From assembly GCA_003049485.1 (NCBI GenBank), contig PYST01000035.1, forward strand, positions 112,599 through 176,598: a stretch of 64,000 nt of DNA, in the 5' to 3' direction. Both the position numbers and the translations under genes were made by a program. The notes beneath the pieces are model-generated. The model was not told where the DNA came from. It worked only from the letters and a program-made list of their open reading frames with translations, and ran no database searches. Shown one piece after another: positions 1 through 10,593 of the stretch (its first letter is position 1; each line of letters starts with the position of its first letter). This stretch comes from Ophioceras dolichostomum. Lineage: Eukaryota > Ascomycota > Sordariomycetes > Magnaporthales > Ophioceraceae.

Positions 1-1187
1 CGGCCGTCACCTTGCTTAAGGACCCGAAGCAGAAGCGGCAGAACGTCTTCGGCCTGTTTTCACCATCGAAAAACTTCCACTTCCAGGCGGCCACAGCGAA
101 GGAAGCCCAGGAGTGGGTTGACATTATTCGTCGAGACGCGAGGATCGAAGAGGAAGAGGACGAGATCTTCCTCGCGAGCCCTGTCATCCGGCGTGAATCA
201 TATGGGATGGGCGGCTATATGCAGAACTCCTCAACAAGCCAGAACCAGCAGTCTCCCAATCCGGAACAAGAGAGGGAGCGTTTGGCTTCAAGCTCACCAG
301 AGCCACCAGAGCGGCTGATGAGAGCTGTGAAAGCCATCAGCCCAAGCTCCGCCCGGCGGGCGTCCCAGTTTGCGGAGTCGTCAGGCTTCTCCGGCAACGA
401 GCTTGCGTCCCACTCGGACCTGTCGGACGCCGACATAGCCCGCTTGGGTGGCGCGTCGATAGAAAGCTTCACGCAGTCTCCATCCTCGGCGCTTCAGCAG
501 GATCGTCCGGGTCTGGGCGCTAGGAACGCAAGCCAAGCCAGCGGGGTGAACGTGGAGCACGATCCGGACCGGGTAATCTGGCAGGGCTGGCTGTGGTTGC
601 TGCGTAGTAAAGGCGGGCTTCGCCAGTGGAAGAAGTCGTGGGCGGTCCTCCGGCCAAGGAACCTGATTCTCTACCGGGACTCATCTGAGTACTCAGCACA
701 CCTCATCGTCGCCCTGTCCTCGATCCTCAACGTGGTCGACATCGACCCCATCAGCAGGACGAAGAAGCACTGTCTGCAGATCATAACGGAGGAGAAGCGG
801 TTCCGCTTTTGCGCCCGCGACGAGGAAAGCCTTCTGCAATGCCTCGGTGCGTTCAAGAGCCTGCTGGCGAAGAGGCGGGAGCTGGAGGCAAGGGCAGCCG
901 CTGTTGCCGCAACAGCAGGAGCAACAACATCAGGAGTGCCAGCAACACCAGCAACATTAGCTATGACACCGACCGCCGCGGTTGGTGGTGCTTCCGGCAT
1001 CTCTAAACCTCCGGCCACTTCTGTTGCTGGTGATGCTGGTGCCAATGGTGCTCCTGCGACTGCTACTGCCCCTCCTCCTCATCCTCCACCACCCACGACT
1101 GCCCCTGCTTCTGCTGGTGCTGCTTCTGCTGGCGGCAGTGGCGGCGGCGATGCAGGAGGCACGGCGACGACGGCCGTGCCCTCGTAA
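1..1187 (+). CDS. PH-domain protein, Opy1-like, 5' end missing
   Basis: The reading frame is open at the left edge (first full codon at base 3) and ends at TAA 1185-1187, giving 394 visible residues, so the start lies outside the window. Residues 1 to about 52 are the end of a first pleckstrin-homology domain: an NVFGLFSPSKNFHFQA strand, then the C-terminal helix with EAQEWVDIIRRDARIEEEE. Residues about 190-295 form a second, complete PH domain (WQGWLWLLRSKGG, WKKSWAVLRPRNLILY, ending in a helix LLQCLGAFKSLL). The linker is Ser/Pro/Gln-rich, and the last 95 residues are Ala/Pro/Gly/Thr-rich low complexity. Two PH domains in this order are seen in yeast Opy1, a phosphoinositide-binding regulator at the plasma membrane. 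The lipid-binding role is inferred from the family. No intron is needed in the visible part. Confidence 0.8.
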   Translation, partial: AVTLLKDPKQKRQNVFGLFSPSKNFHFQAATAKEAQEWVDIIRRDARIEEEEDEIFLASPVIRRESYGMGGYMQNSSTSQNQQSPNPEQERERLASSSPEPPERLMRAVKAISPSSARRASQFAESSGFSGNELASHSDLSDADIARLGGASIESFTQSPSSALQQDRPGLGARNASQASGVNVEHDPDRVIWQGWLWLLRSKGGLRQWKKSWAVLRPRNLILYRDSSEYSAHLIVALSSILNVVDIDPISRTKKHCLQIITEEKRFRFCARDEESLLQCLGAFKSLLAKRRELEARAAAVAATAGATTSGVPATPATLAMTPTAAVGGASGISKPPATSVAGDAGANGAPATATAPPPHPPPPTTAPASAGAASAGGSGGGDAGGTATTAVPS

Positions 1188-4008
1188 TCTTCCAACCTGC
1201 CTACCTGCCTACCTGCCTAAAGCCTGACTGCCCACCCACATGCTCTCTAAACCCAATTCGAACTGGCCTTACTTGCAGAACACTTTGCCTGTACATATTT
1301 CTCACTCAAACCCAAACTCAAACCCAAAACCCCAAACACGTACACACGCGTGCACGCACACAGACACACACACCCTTTGTAATACCCAATGCACGACTTT
1401 ACGACGCTTATGACTGCACGGGCAAGGATAGCAAGAAAGCATTTCAACGAAGCTTCGTCTACCGATTTACCTCTAGCAGATAATATTTTAGCCCGGCTAG
1501 CTGATGTCTCCCGGCTGCGAGTTCACAAATGAAGCCCCCTTTCTGTGACCAATAGTGCCTAGCTGCTCCGCAAATATTTGTGACTGGACCATCCCGTCAG
1601 GTCGGTCATGAGATGTCGGGCGACAATTAAGCTTGAATAGACCCCAAGAGCATGTCTCGGTTGTTCATTTGGGAGCCGATGAGACCGAGGCCGGTCGAGT
1701 CGTGACAGTCAGCCGGGACAGACTAAACCTTCGTCGCCTGGCTTCATTCAGGGACCAGCACAGATCATTTCAACAATAAGAACCAACCAGTCGATCAGCA
1801 AGCTCTGTGCCACGCCCAGGTACGCTGGCACATCCCCGTCTTCAGAACCTCGTGTGCTAGAACGAGCCAATCGCGGTGCGGTGCCTTGCTGGCGGGTGAT
1901 ATGAGGGGAGGTCTCGGGCCAAGCTACCGAGGTATTGTTGGAGGTTGTGCGGTTGAGGTCATTCCTCGTGCGCTCCAGTGTGCCCCAGCAGCCCAGCACT
2001 AACAAATGGCACTAATAAACTGCCTGCCCCTCGATCCACAGCGCCTGCAAGCGCTACCTGAAGCCCCGGCCTTGTAGCGGCATGTGCTATGTCTGGGCGA
2101 GCACTCTGCGCTCACCCAATCGTAGGCCTCAGCAGGGGACCTCATTCGGGTCTCTTTCTCCAAACTTGAAATGAAAAGCGACGTCAAAAGAACAACAAAA
2201 AAAACCTTGCTGGGATCGCGCCGCCGCAGTCTGCCTGCCTGCTGCACACCAGCTCTACTGAGGAGGAGGAGAGATCTCTGCAGGAAGGAGAGATTACCTG
2301 CCGCCTAGCAGCCTAGATGATCCCAGACGATCCAAGACGATCAGTACATGGTAGTATCGAGGACATAAGTTTCTCCCGACTGGTTAGTTCAGACAGAGAC
2401 AGCCGCCACGGGGTCGATTATTTGACGATCGATTTGATCTTGATCCTTGGTGTGGCGAGTGTTGGCGGCTCATGGGCGATGGGTCTGATGGCGCATGACA
2501 AACTCCTTCTCACCTTCACCCGCTTTTCTGTCTCCCCTTTTTTCTTCATGACTGCCGTGCTTTGCATGATGCGGCGCGCCAGATGAGGGACGGCATATCG
2601 GCATGAGGAAGGTGGTGGCGGTTGTGGGAGGGAGCCCTTTTTCTCTTCTCCTTCCCCTCTTCATCGACTTTCCTCTCCGAGCCCTACATACTACGTCGTA
2701 CCTGTCACTAGGCTTTCTATGCTTTCTCGGCCGCCTAGGGCTTGTTCATTTTGTGTGTTGTTGATGACAGGGGGTAGGGGCAACATGGCTCGAAACGGAA
2801 CTTGGTGGGCTTCGCCTCTTGTTATTCGCTTCCTCGGCCCCTCATTCGCCTTCCTGCCGCTCTGCCCGCTCACCATGCGAGCATCCTTAATCCCTTCCCC
2901 AAAAAGGGATCGGGTTGGTTGAATTTCGGCTCCCTTGGCCACTCACATGTGCATACACACATTGCGACCACTGCATCTCGAACACCAGGCGGGTTTTGCA
3001 AATAGCATGCGAGAGTTCCCTTTGTGGCCCGGGCATTGGGGGGAATAGGGTGATAACGAGCCGTGGTTGTGGTGTGGTGCTGGTGCTGTCGGTGTTCAAC
3101 CTCCTCCCCGCGGACGCCGTGTGGCCGTCTCGATCACCGCTAATACGCTGTCACGTCGTGATTTTGACACTACTTCGCGGCTTTGCCGCATGGTAGACTG
3201 AGCTTCCCCTTTTGTGAGCCGGCCAAGCGGCCGAGTGGTCTCCCATGATGGCAAGGGTCTTGCTTCTCGGCTTCACTAGGCCACATCATCCACACCATCC
3301 GCACCCAACCCTCCATAACTCATCCACAACATACAGGGGTCGGGTAGTTTTTACCCCAGGTCGATTTATGTGTTAACCGTAGTGTTCCTTCAGATGCCAC
3401 CTCCGAGACTTGTGATGGGGCCTGGATGCCCAACTGAGCCAACGTGCCAACCAGAGGGATCGTCTCTTATACATCCTTCCATGGCATATATACCTACCCG
3501 GTATCCCCCCTTCCACATGTATCCCATGACATCAAGGATGCACCGCTCTGCCGCCGCTATTCGCCTCTCCCCCAGTTTCTTCTCTTTTCTGTCGTTCTGT
3601 CCCGCTTGGTCCATGCCATTCATGCTAGCCAAGCAGTTCATATAGCACGTTCAGGTCGTTCGCCTGACCAACAAGCGAACTGCTCGCGAGTGTTTCGGTC
3701 TCGAACTCACTCATTGCCTCTCCTTCTTCGCTCTGTCACTCGCTCTCTGGGACGTAGGACATATGTGATAATATCACTTCCGCTCATTGCTCCCTCTACG
3801 TTGCTATCTACATATCTTCTTGACCCCTCGCTGGGCACTCCTTCGCAGCGTGTATTTTGTCCGGGCAACTTCCCAGCCTTTTTGCCCTGACTTACACCTT
3901 GCTGTACCGTCCACTTTGGCTGCTTATAGCCCCGGATATATACATCTACCTACATATATGCCCCTACGTTTAACCCCCAAGCAGGTCTCCCGTCTTTGCT
4001 AAGTCACC
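1188..4008. other. Intergenic, PH gene 3' side and GH5 promoter
   Basis: There is no supportable gene in this 2.8 kb. Right after the PH stop lies a short tandem of an 8-bp CTGCCTAC unit (about 1195-1220), followed by a CA/CACG-rich purine-pyrimidine tract (about 1335-1372). The right half is pyrimidine-rich. A TATATA-like stretch lies at about 3938-3945, roughly 65 nt before the GH5 ATG, and is a candidate core promoter element. Open frames here are short, lack codon bias and resemble no family I know. Confidence 0.6.
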
Positions 4009-5247
4009 ATGGGGCCATCGTCCTTCGCTCCGCTCCTTGCCGTCCTGGGCTTGCTCGTGCCCTGGGCCTCGGCCCTCAACCCCCCACCGCTGCCGCTGCA
4101 CTCGTCCAGCCGATGGATCCTCGATGCGAACGGCCAGCGCGTCAAGCTCAAGTGCGTCAACTGGGGCGGACACATGGAGGTCAACATCCCGGAGGGCCTG
4201 CACAAGCAGGGGGTCGACGGGCTGGCCGACTGGGTGGCCGGCTCCGGCTTCAACTGCGTGCGGCTGACCTACTCGATCGACATGGCGCTCCACCCGACCG
4301 TCAAGGTGTCCGACTCGTTCCGCGACGCCGCGGGGCCGGCGGGCGTCTCGGTCGAGAGCATGTCCGGGCTGTACGCGGTGGCGACGGCGAAGAACCCCTG
4401 GCTGGCGACGGCGACCACGCTCGAGGCGCACGCCGCCGTCGTCGATGCGCTGTGGCGCCGCGGCGTCATGACCATCATGGACAACCACGTCTCCAAGGCG
4501 AAGTGGTGCTGCAACCTCGACGACGGCAACGGCTGGTGGAACACGGGCGCCGGCTACAACGACCAGAATTCGCGGTACTTCAACACGGCCGAGTGGCTGG
4601 CGGGGCTACAGGCCATGGCCGCCTGGGCGCGCGGCCACAAGGGCGTGGTCGGCATGGGCATCCGCAACGAGATCCGCGAGTTCCTGGCGCAGGGCATCAT
4701 CGACGGCCGCCAGGAGTGGTACGACCGCGTGTCGGACGCCGCCCGCGCCATCCACGGCACGCACCCGGACCTGCTCATCCTCATCGGCGGCACCGTGTCG
4801 TCCACGGACCTCTCGCACGTGCGCTCGCGCAACCTCGACGTCTCGGCCTGGCGCGACAAGCACGTGTGGGAGTGGCACGCCTACTCCTTCACCGTAACCT
4901 TCACGCCCGTCTTCCGCACCTGCTGGTTCGTGCGTCAGCTGTACGGCGCCTTCAACGGCTTCCTGCTGGAGCAGGGCAAAGGGTTCACGGCCCCGCTCGT
5001 GCTGTCCGAGTTCGGCTTCGACATGGCCGCGCCCGACATCTTCTACCTCGACTGCCTGCGAGAGTACGCTACGAGCAACGACGGCGACTGGGCCATCTGG
5101 GCGCTGCAGGGCAGCTACTACGTCAGGGACGGCGTGGTCGACCAGGACGAGCCGTACGGCGTGCTGAACAGGGACTGGACGGGCCTCAGGGCTGGGAACC
5201 TGCACGACTTGCTTGGGAGGATGTGGGAGACTACCCAAGGCCCTTGA
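4009..5247 (+). CDS. Secreted glycoside hydrolase family 5 (GH5_11-like)
   Basis: Intronless, 412 residues. The ATG sits in a good context (GTCACCATGG). Residues 1-22 are a hydrophobic signal peptide ending ...WASA, so the enzyme is probably secreted. The (beta/alpha)8 barrel of GH5 follows: VKLKCVNWGGH near the start, GFNCVRLTYS, VMTIMDNHVSKAKWCC, then the acid/base motif GMGIRNE (Glu221) and the nucleophile motif VLSEFGFD (Glu334), so both catalytic glutamates are present. The motifs NHVSKAKWCC, DWAIWALQGSYY and RYFNTAEW resemble plant-type GH5 proteins of subfamily 11 more than classical fungal endoglucanases, from memory of that family. The substrate is unknown; a beta-glycan of plant or fungal wall is likely. 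No cellulose-binding module or GPI signal is seen. Confidence 0.88.
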   Translation: MGPSSFAPLLAVLGLLVPWASALNPPPLPLHSSSRWILDANGQRVKLKCVNWGGHMEVNIPEGLHKQGVDGLADWVAGSGFNCVRLTYSIDMALHPTVKVSDSFRDAAGPAGVSVESMSGLYAVATAKNPWLATATTLEAHAAVVDALWRRGVMTIMDNHVSKAKWCCNLDDGNGWWNTGAGYNDQNSRYFNTAEWLAGLQAMAAWARGHKGVVGMGIRNEIREFLAQGIIDGRQEWYDRVSDAARAIHGTHPDLLILIGGTVSSTDLSHVRSRNLDVSAWRDKHVWEWHAYSFTVTFTPVFRTCWFVRQLYGAFNGFLLEQGKGFTAPLVLSEFGFDMAAPDIFYLDCLREYATSNDGDWAIWALQGSYYVRDGVVDQDEPYGVLNRDWTGLRAGNLHDLLGRMWETTQGP

Positions 5248-5756
5248 GGAAGGAGGAGGTAAATGGGTCTTTCTAATCTTCACAAGCTACCTGGCTCTCA
5301 CGCGAAGCGGAAGATCTACCAAATCAATCTCGCGCATCCGCATGCTTACTTACCTAGGTATCTGATCATTTCCTATCTTTCTGTTCGTGTTTGTGTCAAT
5401 ATACCCCGACCTCATGTAGCCACCCCGTAATGTATATAGTCCCTTATCTGTAAATATTTGTTCGAAGTCAACCAGGCAGTTATGTGCCTTCGTAATACAT
5501 AGGTACCTATTCATTCACCTCTCAGTGGCCTCAGTGGTGTGCATTGTCCCAAGGCACTCGACAACAAGGGGAGGAGCGGGGAAAAAGCTCCTCTCAGTCC
5601 ACCAGCCAGTCGATCGTAGTATCCTGAACTTACTTAAATTGAACGTAACTCTCCATTGATTAATCCGCTTGCTTATCTAGCTTTCCATGTTGATAGGAGG
5701 TTGTGTAAGTGTAGGTGTAGGTAGTAAGGTACATACATGGCACTGCCTGCCTCAGC
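5248..5756. other. Convergent intergenic between GH5 and MED2
   Basis: The 3' ends of two converging genes face each other here. The region is moderately AT-rich and contains one exact TACCTAGGTA palindrome and, 149 nt further on, the reverse arrangement TAGGTACCTA (5500-5509). No coding potential was seen. Confidence 0.6.
5351..5360. repeat. TACCTAGGTA palindrome, copy 1
   Basis: Exact 10-bp self-complementary word, just downstream of the GH5 stop. It is one of six exact intergenic copies in the window. Confidence 0.9.
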
Positions 5757-6290
5757 TCAAATTCCAAAATATGCATTATCAAACTCTCCCATGGTCGTGT
5801 CTTCCCCGTCAAAGAAGATGTCGTCAAAGCTGCTCTCGCCCTCAACGCCCTCCATGAGGCTCGGCCCGTCGAATTTGAACAGATCGTCTATGGAGGCGTC
5901 AGCAGCAGCAGCAGCATCTGCCTTCTTCGGTGGTGGTTGCGGCGGCGGCGCGCCGCCAGTGGCATCTTTGGTGACGGCGGCAGTAGTGTCTTCTGATGTT
6001 GTTGTTAGTGGCGCCGCCGCCGGGATGGGCTCGGCGGGCGGCCCGCCGAAGCCGTCGGAAAGGATGTTGTTTGCGGCGTCGGCCACGAAGGCGTTGAGGT
6101 CGAAGTCGGACTCTACCGCTGAGACCGGCGCGGACGATGGTTGAGTCTGGGTCTGTTGTGTTTGTGCGAGGGCGTGGGACTCCACGCTGCTGCTGCTGGG
6201 CGCGAGCGAGAAGTGCATGTCGGTGAAGTTCAGTTCTGAGTTCGTAGTACCTGAGGCTGGTGCGGTGGTGGTGGCGGCGGCGGTAGTGTT

Positions 6291-6322
<32 letters not shown>

Positions 6323-7751
6323 TGCCAGGGCCGGGCATGCCGGAGAGATCGAAGATAGTGATCACCTCTGGTTGCGCCGCGGCGGCCTGGGCCTGGACTG
6401 GTTGAGGGGGAGGCGGGGCGGCGGCGGGTAGCTGTGGCACAGGGACGGGAGTGATGGTGGCAGGCACGGGCGCGGTCTTCGCGGCCGCGGGCGGCACAGG
6501 AGCAGCCTTGGGCCCCCCTGGTGGAGGTGGAGGCGTTGCTTTGGATACCGGGGGAGGCGTGGCCTTTTTAGCCGTGGCTTTGACCGGGGCCGGGATGGGT
6601 GACGCGGTCTTGATCGCCGGCGAGGGCGAGTTTTTGATGGCGGGTGAGCCCGTCTTGATGGCTTTCGTGGCTGGCGTTGCGGATTTCGCCGCTGGTGAGC
6701 CGGTCTTGACTGCTGGGGACGTCGCCGTCTTGAGAGCTGGAGAGCCCGTTGTCTTCAGCGCTGGAGAGCCTGCCGTCTTGAGGGCAGGTGAAGTAGAATT
6801 CTTGAGCGCTGGTGTGGTGGCTGTCTTGAGGCTGGGCGAGCCGCCCTTGGCCACGCCGCTCTTAGCGGCCTGAACGCCGGGATTCGCCGCGGGTGGCTGC
6901 GGAGAGCGCATGCCGGGCTTGGCCTTTGCCGCGGTGCCGACATGAGGGCTAGGGGTCGGCGGTAGTGGCTCCGCCCCCATGTTCGGAAAGGGTACGGCCT
7001 GTTTGGGCTTCGCGGCCGGCCGAGGACCTGCGAATGTCGACCCTGACAGACTGCGTGCGATAGCTGGCGCTGTTGGTCCTGTTGGTCCCGATGGCCCTGT
7101 TGGCGCCATTGGTGCCACCATCGGTGCTGCCATTGGTGCTGCCATTGGTGCTGTCGGTGCCGTTGGAGCAGGCACAACGGTAGGTTCAGAGGCAGAAGGG
7201 ACAAGTGCCATAGGGGCGACAGCTGCCTGAGGAATCATGACCGGCTCTGGTATCACTACTGGCCGCCGCCTTGCCCGCTGTTGGTCGAGATCCCGTTGGA
7301 GAACGGCTTTGGCTCTAGTCTACATGTGACGTGTGAGTGATGTGTGAGCGTGAGTGTCAAAGATGAGATCCAGACTGAGGCCAGGCCCCCTGCATCCCCT
7401 CGGATTCTTTCCACTGATATTCACCCTATTTTCACTACCGTCACCGTTGCGGTCCCCCATGCATGCAGGGGCAGCGTCATGACACGGGAAGAAGGGCTTA
7501 CTATTTCGCTCTCTAGGTCATCTAAGGCGGAGTTGAACTTCACATGAGCGTCCATGATCCTGTCGATGTTCATGATCGACCCCAAGAGGCGCCCATCTTT
7601 GCGGCTGGCCTTGAACGCCTTGCCAGCTTGCACCATCTTTCTCTTGCATGTTAGTCAGGAAGCAGAAAAGGGCATTGCGGATGGAACCCACCACATCATT
7701 GGCCATTTTGTCGAGGACATCGAGCTGTGGCGGGTGCTTTTGGGCCGCCAT
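5757..7751 (-). CDS. MED2: Mediator complex subunit 2 (Med2) homologue
   Basis: Three exons on the minus strand: 7751-7692, 7642-7502 and 7319-5757, giving 587 residues. Intron 1 is only 49 nt (7643-7691, branch-like CTGACTAAC); intron 2 is 182 nt. The short N-terminal helical region contains HVKFNSALDDLESEI followed by TRAKAVLQ, which matches the K-x-F-x-LDDLE core of yeast Med2. The acidic-aromatic C-terminus (DDLFKF, DDIFFDGED, ending NAYFGI) also recalls the yeast Med2 end. The rest is low complexity: an Ala/Pro/Met/Gly-rich stretch, about ten degenerate repeats of the form SPALKTA at residues about 225-308, Pro-rich blocks and a Ser/Asn/Thr tract. Med2 sits in the Mediator tail and relays activator signals to RNA polymerase II. 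Identity rests on a short conserved block, so another coactivator with a similar helix is possible. Confidence 0.68.
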
Positions 7752-8132
7752 CGTGAAGACGGTGTCCGGAGATATTGTGCGAAAGAAGAGTGAGTCGGGA
7801 AGGACTAAAAGACAGGCGGGGGGCTTGTGTGTCTTTTCTGTATCTCGTGAGGGATGGAGTAGCGCAGCAGAGTGAGTGAGCGAGTGTGTGTCTGGGCAAA
7901 GTGTGTGAGAAAGCAACAGGATGCCAACAGCTGTGCAACCGTGACGAGGCTGGACAATGCCAGGTGCCAGTGATAGGTGGTATCTGATCAAAAGATGGAT
8001 CTAAATCTCAACCTCGGGCGGATTAAATTTCAACTCGATGAGAGGTTATTCACAAGCATATCCTCTTATTCATATTTCATTGATAGGTTCGCGGCCATGA
8101 ATCGACTTATGCTCCTAGCACCTCAGTTGGGA

Positions 8133-8142
8133 TACCTAGGTA
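8133..8142. repeat. TACCTAGGTA palindrome, copy 2
   Basis: Exact 10-bp palindrome about 380 nt upstream of the MED2 start codon. Confidence 0.9.
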
Positions 8143-9639
8143 GTCGAATCGGAACACCAGTCCAAACGAGGCCTCGTCAGACAGCCTGGGAAATGTTGGT
8201 TTGCCTGAGGACAGTGGCGGAGAATCTACGAATGCCCGAGGACCAAGGCGCGGATGACATAAGGCCAATGGGATGGGCTGCAAGGATTAATGCCTGACCT
8301 TCAGAGCTCTCCCATGCCCCCACCCAGGCAGATCGGACGAAAGAAACCCACTGTCAATTCACCGCTGGCTGCCGCTGGCTGCCTGACAGGTGCAGTGAAA
8401 GCCCACAAAAATTGTTTGCCTGCACGGGAAGCTGAAAATCAGACGGACCGTGACCAGTCCAGCTCACCGCCAATGATATCAACTGCAGGAGCGAGTGAGA
8501 GAAGGCGGTTGCGGTTACGATTGGACACCCCCCTTCACTTTTTTCTGCGGGCGTCGTTCTTCGCACGATTAGGTGCCTGTTTCCTTGCCAAAAAATCGAA
8601 GACTCCTACCTGGTACCCAAAGGACCCAAGGATATCCATGTTGATCGGGCACCCGTCTTTCCGTTTTCTTTGCCTTCGCATGGATGAATTTCACCATCGC
8701 CATCTCTTTCTGTGTCCATGATCCCTGCCGGTGGTACCTCTACCAGGGGACCACCAAGACTGGCGGAGAGGGGACACTTGGGGGGGGGAGTGTTTCTTGG
8801 CCGACGGGTGCGAAGGAGGGTACATCGCTCCTCATGCAGGCTTTGCAGCGGTCGTCACCTAGTCACAGCATGCCACTATTGAAAGTTTTTGTCTTAGTGG
8901 TTGATAGGACAGGGTCGTGGAGTCGGGGGGCGAGTGTGGCAAGACAATGAATGGTTAGTCTGCCTGATTGGAAGCGAGGCTGCTTGCTCCCAGGGTCTTC
9001 GGCGTCAAAGCATGGGGAATGGGCAGTGGGCGATGGGCAACTGGCTGGCTGCTTGCGCCGAACGAAGCCTGGTCTCGTCGGACGTACAGGAAGGAATAAG
9101 ATGCGGGAGAACTGGGAAGCGCGGGGTCCTGGGAACTCGTGGCTTGAAGTGCCTTCATGTGCTGTGTGGCCTAAATGTCAAATATCTAACCCGATACTCG
9201 GGTAAGTTGTCGGTAGGCATATGTAGCCTCGTGCAGGCTTCAGTCCAGGCACCATTATGGACATCTTCGTACTCTTTTGACAGTCTTCCCAACAAGATGA
9301 TGTATGGCATCTATTATTGAATGTGCTGATTAAGTCGTCCTAAGTGGAGGGCTGCTGGACCTGCCTCCAGGGTTTGTTCGTGGGGATCATGGCTCGGCGG
9401 GATCATTACTGTAAACTAAACCTAAAGGGTCGCTCTGAGAACTTGTTATTGCTTCACTTGGCTGCCTTGTCAAGTTGGGAGAAAATGAAAGCGGGATGGA
9501 GGAGAATTTGGGGGCGGTACGCAGTTCGATCACTAACTACCAGTCCGCATCCGTCGAGGTCCCCGCCTCCGAGTCAAACCCCACAACCAGGCCGTTGCGA
9601 CCACGGCTCCTGCTCGAATACCAATCGCACCATGCCAGA

Positions 9640-10593
9640 AAAAAAATTATCCACCCCTCCCACCGTGGATAGCTGCCCTCCTCTTCCTTCCTTTCGCTTC
9701 CCTTTTTTTTTGCCTTTTTTTCCTCCTTCCTCTCCTTTACCTCATCAAGGGAAAACGACGTCCTATCCGATCGGCTGCCGCTGTGAAGATTTCTGGGGGA
9801 TTGCTCCTTTTACGACCCTTTTTCCTTTCCCTCTATTTGTCGTTTCTGCTCTTGCATTCCCTTATCATTTGGTCGCCGTCGTCTATCTATCTCGTCTGTC
9901 TCGTCACGTCTCCCCCAAACACCCCCAGCTCTGGTTCCGACGTAATAATCCGCCGCCGCCACAGCATCCACCCCCATCAATCACGTAGCGAAGCGCGGCT
10001 TTCCCTGCCCGTCACTTATTTTCTTTTCTATTTCAGCCGCGTGCCATCTCTCATATCTGATCTGAACCCGTCTCTACTGTTCCCCCACTAGAGTCGTTTT
10101 TCTTCTTCTCCCCCCTCTTACTGCTCTCCATTCTCCCCTTCGTGTGCGGGGAGAGCTTCATACCACCTCCTTCCCACACTAGCGATACGTCGATTCATCG
10201 TCCCTGGACAGCGTCCTCTCGACGGCCTCGTCCCCGCCGCCCAGCCCTCAAGTCTGTCCGTTTGGAGGTTAACACGCTTCTCTTCGGTTGAATTTTCTCT
10301 CGTGCTTGGCGTCTCTACGGCTACGGCACAAGATCTTTTACCGTCATATTTCTCCTTTGGCAGGTGCCGGCTGTGACAAAGAAACAGAGTTCTTATACTT
10401 CTTCTTTTCACCGACACCCACAACTTCGTACGGCGCTTCGGCACCTTATTTTCTCTTATTTTTCTTTCAGCCCCAATTCTATCTCGTTTCTTCTCCTCGC
10501 GCTCTCGGCCCAACTGAGTTGCGCCCGTTCTACTCTGTCGATTCGTTCTGTTTTCTTTCAGCCCTCTGATACTGTCGGTATACCATCGTCGCG
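9640..10593 (+). promoter_or_regulatory. Pyrimidine-rich promoter/5' leader of PUB1
   Basis: Long CT tracts directly upstream of the PUB1 ATG, a feature of highly expressed fungal genes. Candidate 3' splice sites end at 10470 and 10561, so an intron in the 5' leader is plausible. No donor could be chosen with confidence. Confidence 0.45.

Larger units (their letters stand above)
7752..10593. other. Divergent intergenic: MED2 promoter and PUB1 leader
   Basis: There is no supportable gene in 2.8 kb. The left part is the MED2 promoter, with one exact TACCTAGGTA palindrome. From about 9640 to 10593 the strand is strongly C/T-rich, with several T-rich runs and TTTCTTTCAG acceptor-like sites ending at 10470 and 10561. 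This fits a long PUB1 5' leader that probably contains one or more untranslated introns (inference). A 214-codon open frame at 9344-9988 is composed mainly of pyrimidine-tract codons and looks fortuitous. Confidence 0.6.

Noticed and set aside
3225..3245. GGCCGAGTGG words like a tRNA Ser/Leu A box (also near 12664 and 54753)
   Set aside because: No cloverleaf could be folded: no matching T arm or acceptor stem follows at the right distance, and the third copy runs into a T tract, so none is called as tRNA.
3996..5276. 426-codon plus-strand frame overlapping the GH5 gene
   Set aside because: It is a shifted-frame shadow of the GH5 coding region: rich in Arg, Ala, Gly and Pro from GC-rich codons, with no family motif.
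9344..9988. 214-codon open frame upstream of PUB1
   Set aside because: Composed largely of Pro/Ser/Phe/Leu codons from a pyrimidine tract; no codon bias, no motif, and it lies in the probable PUB1 leader.
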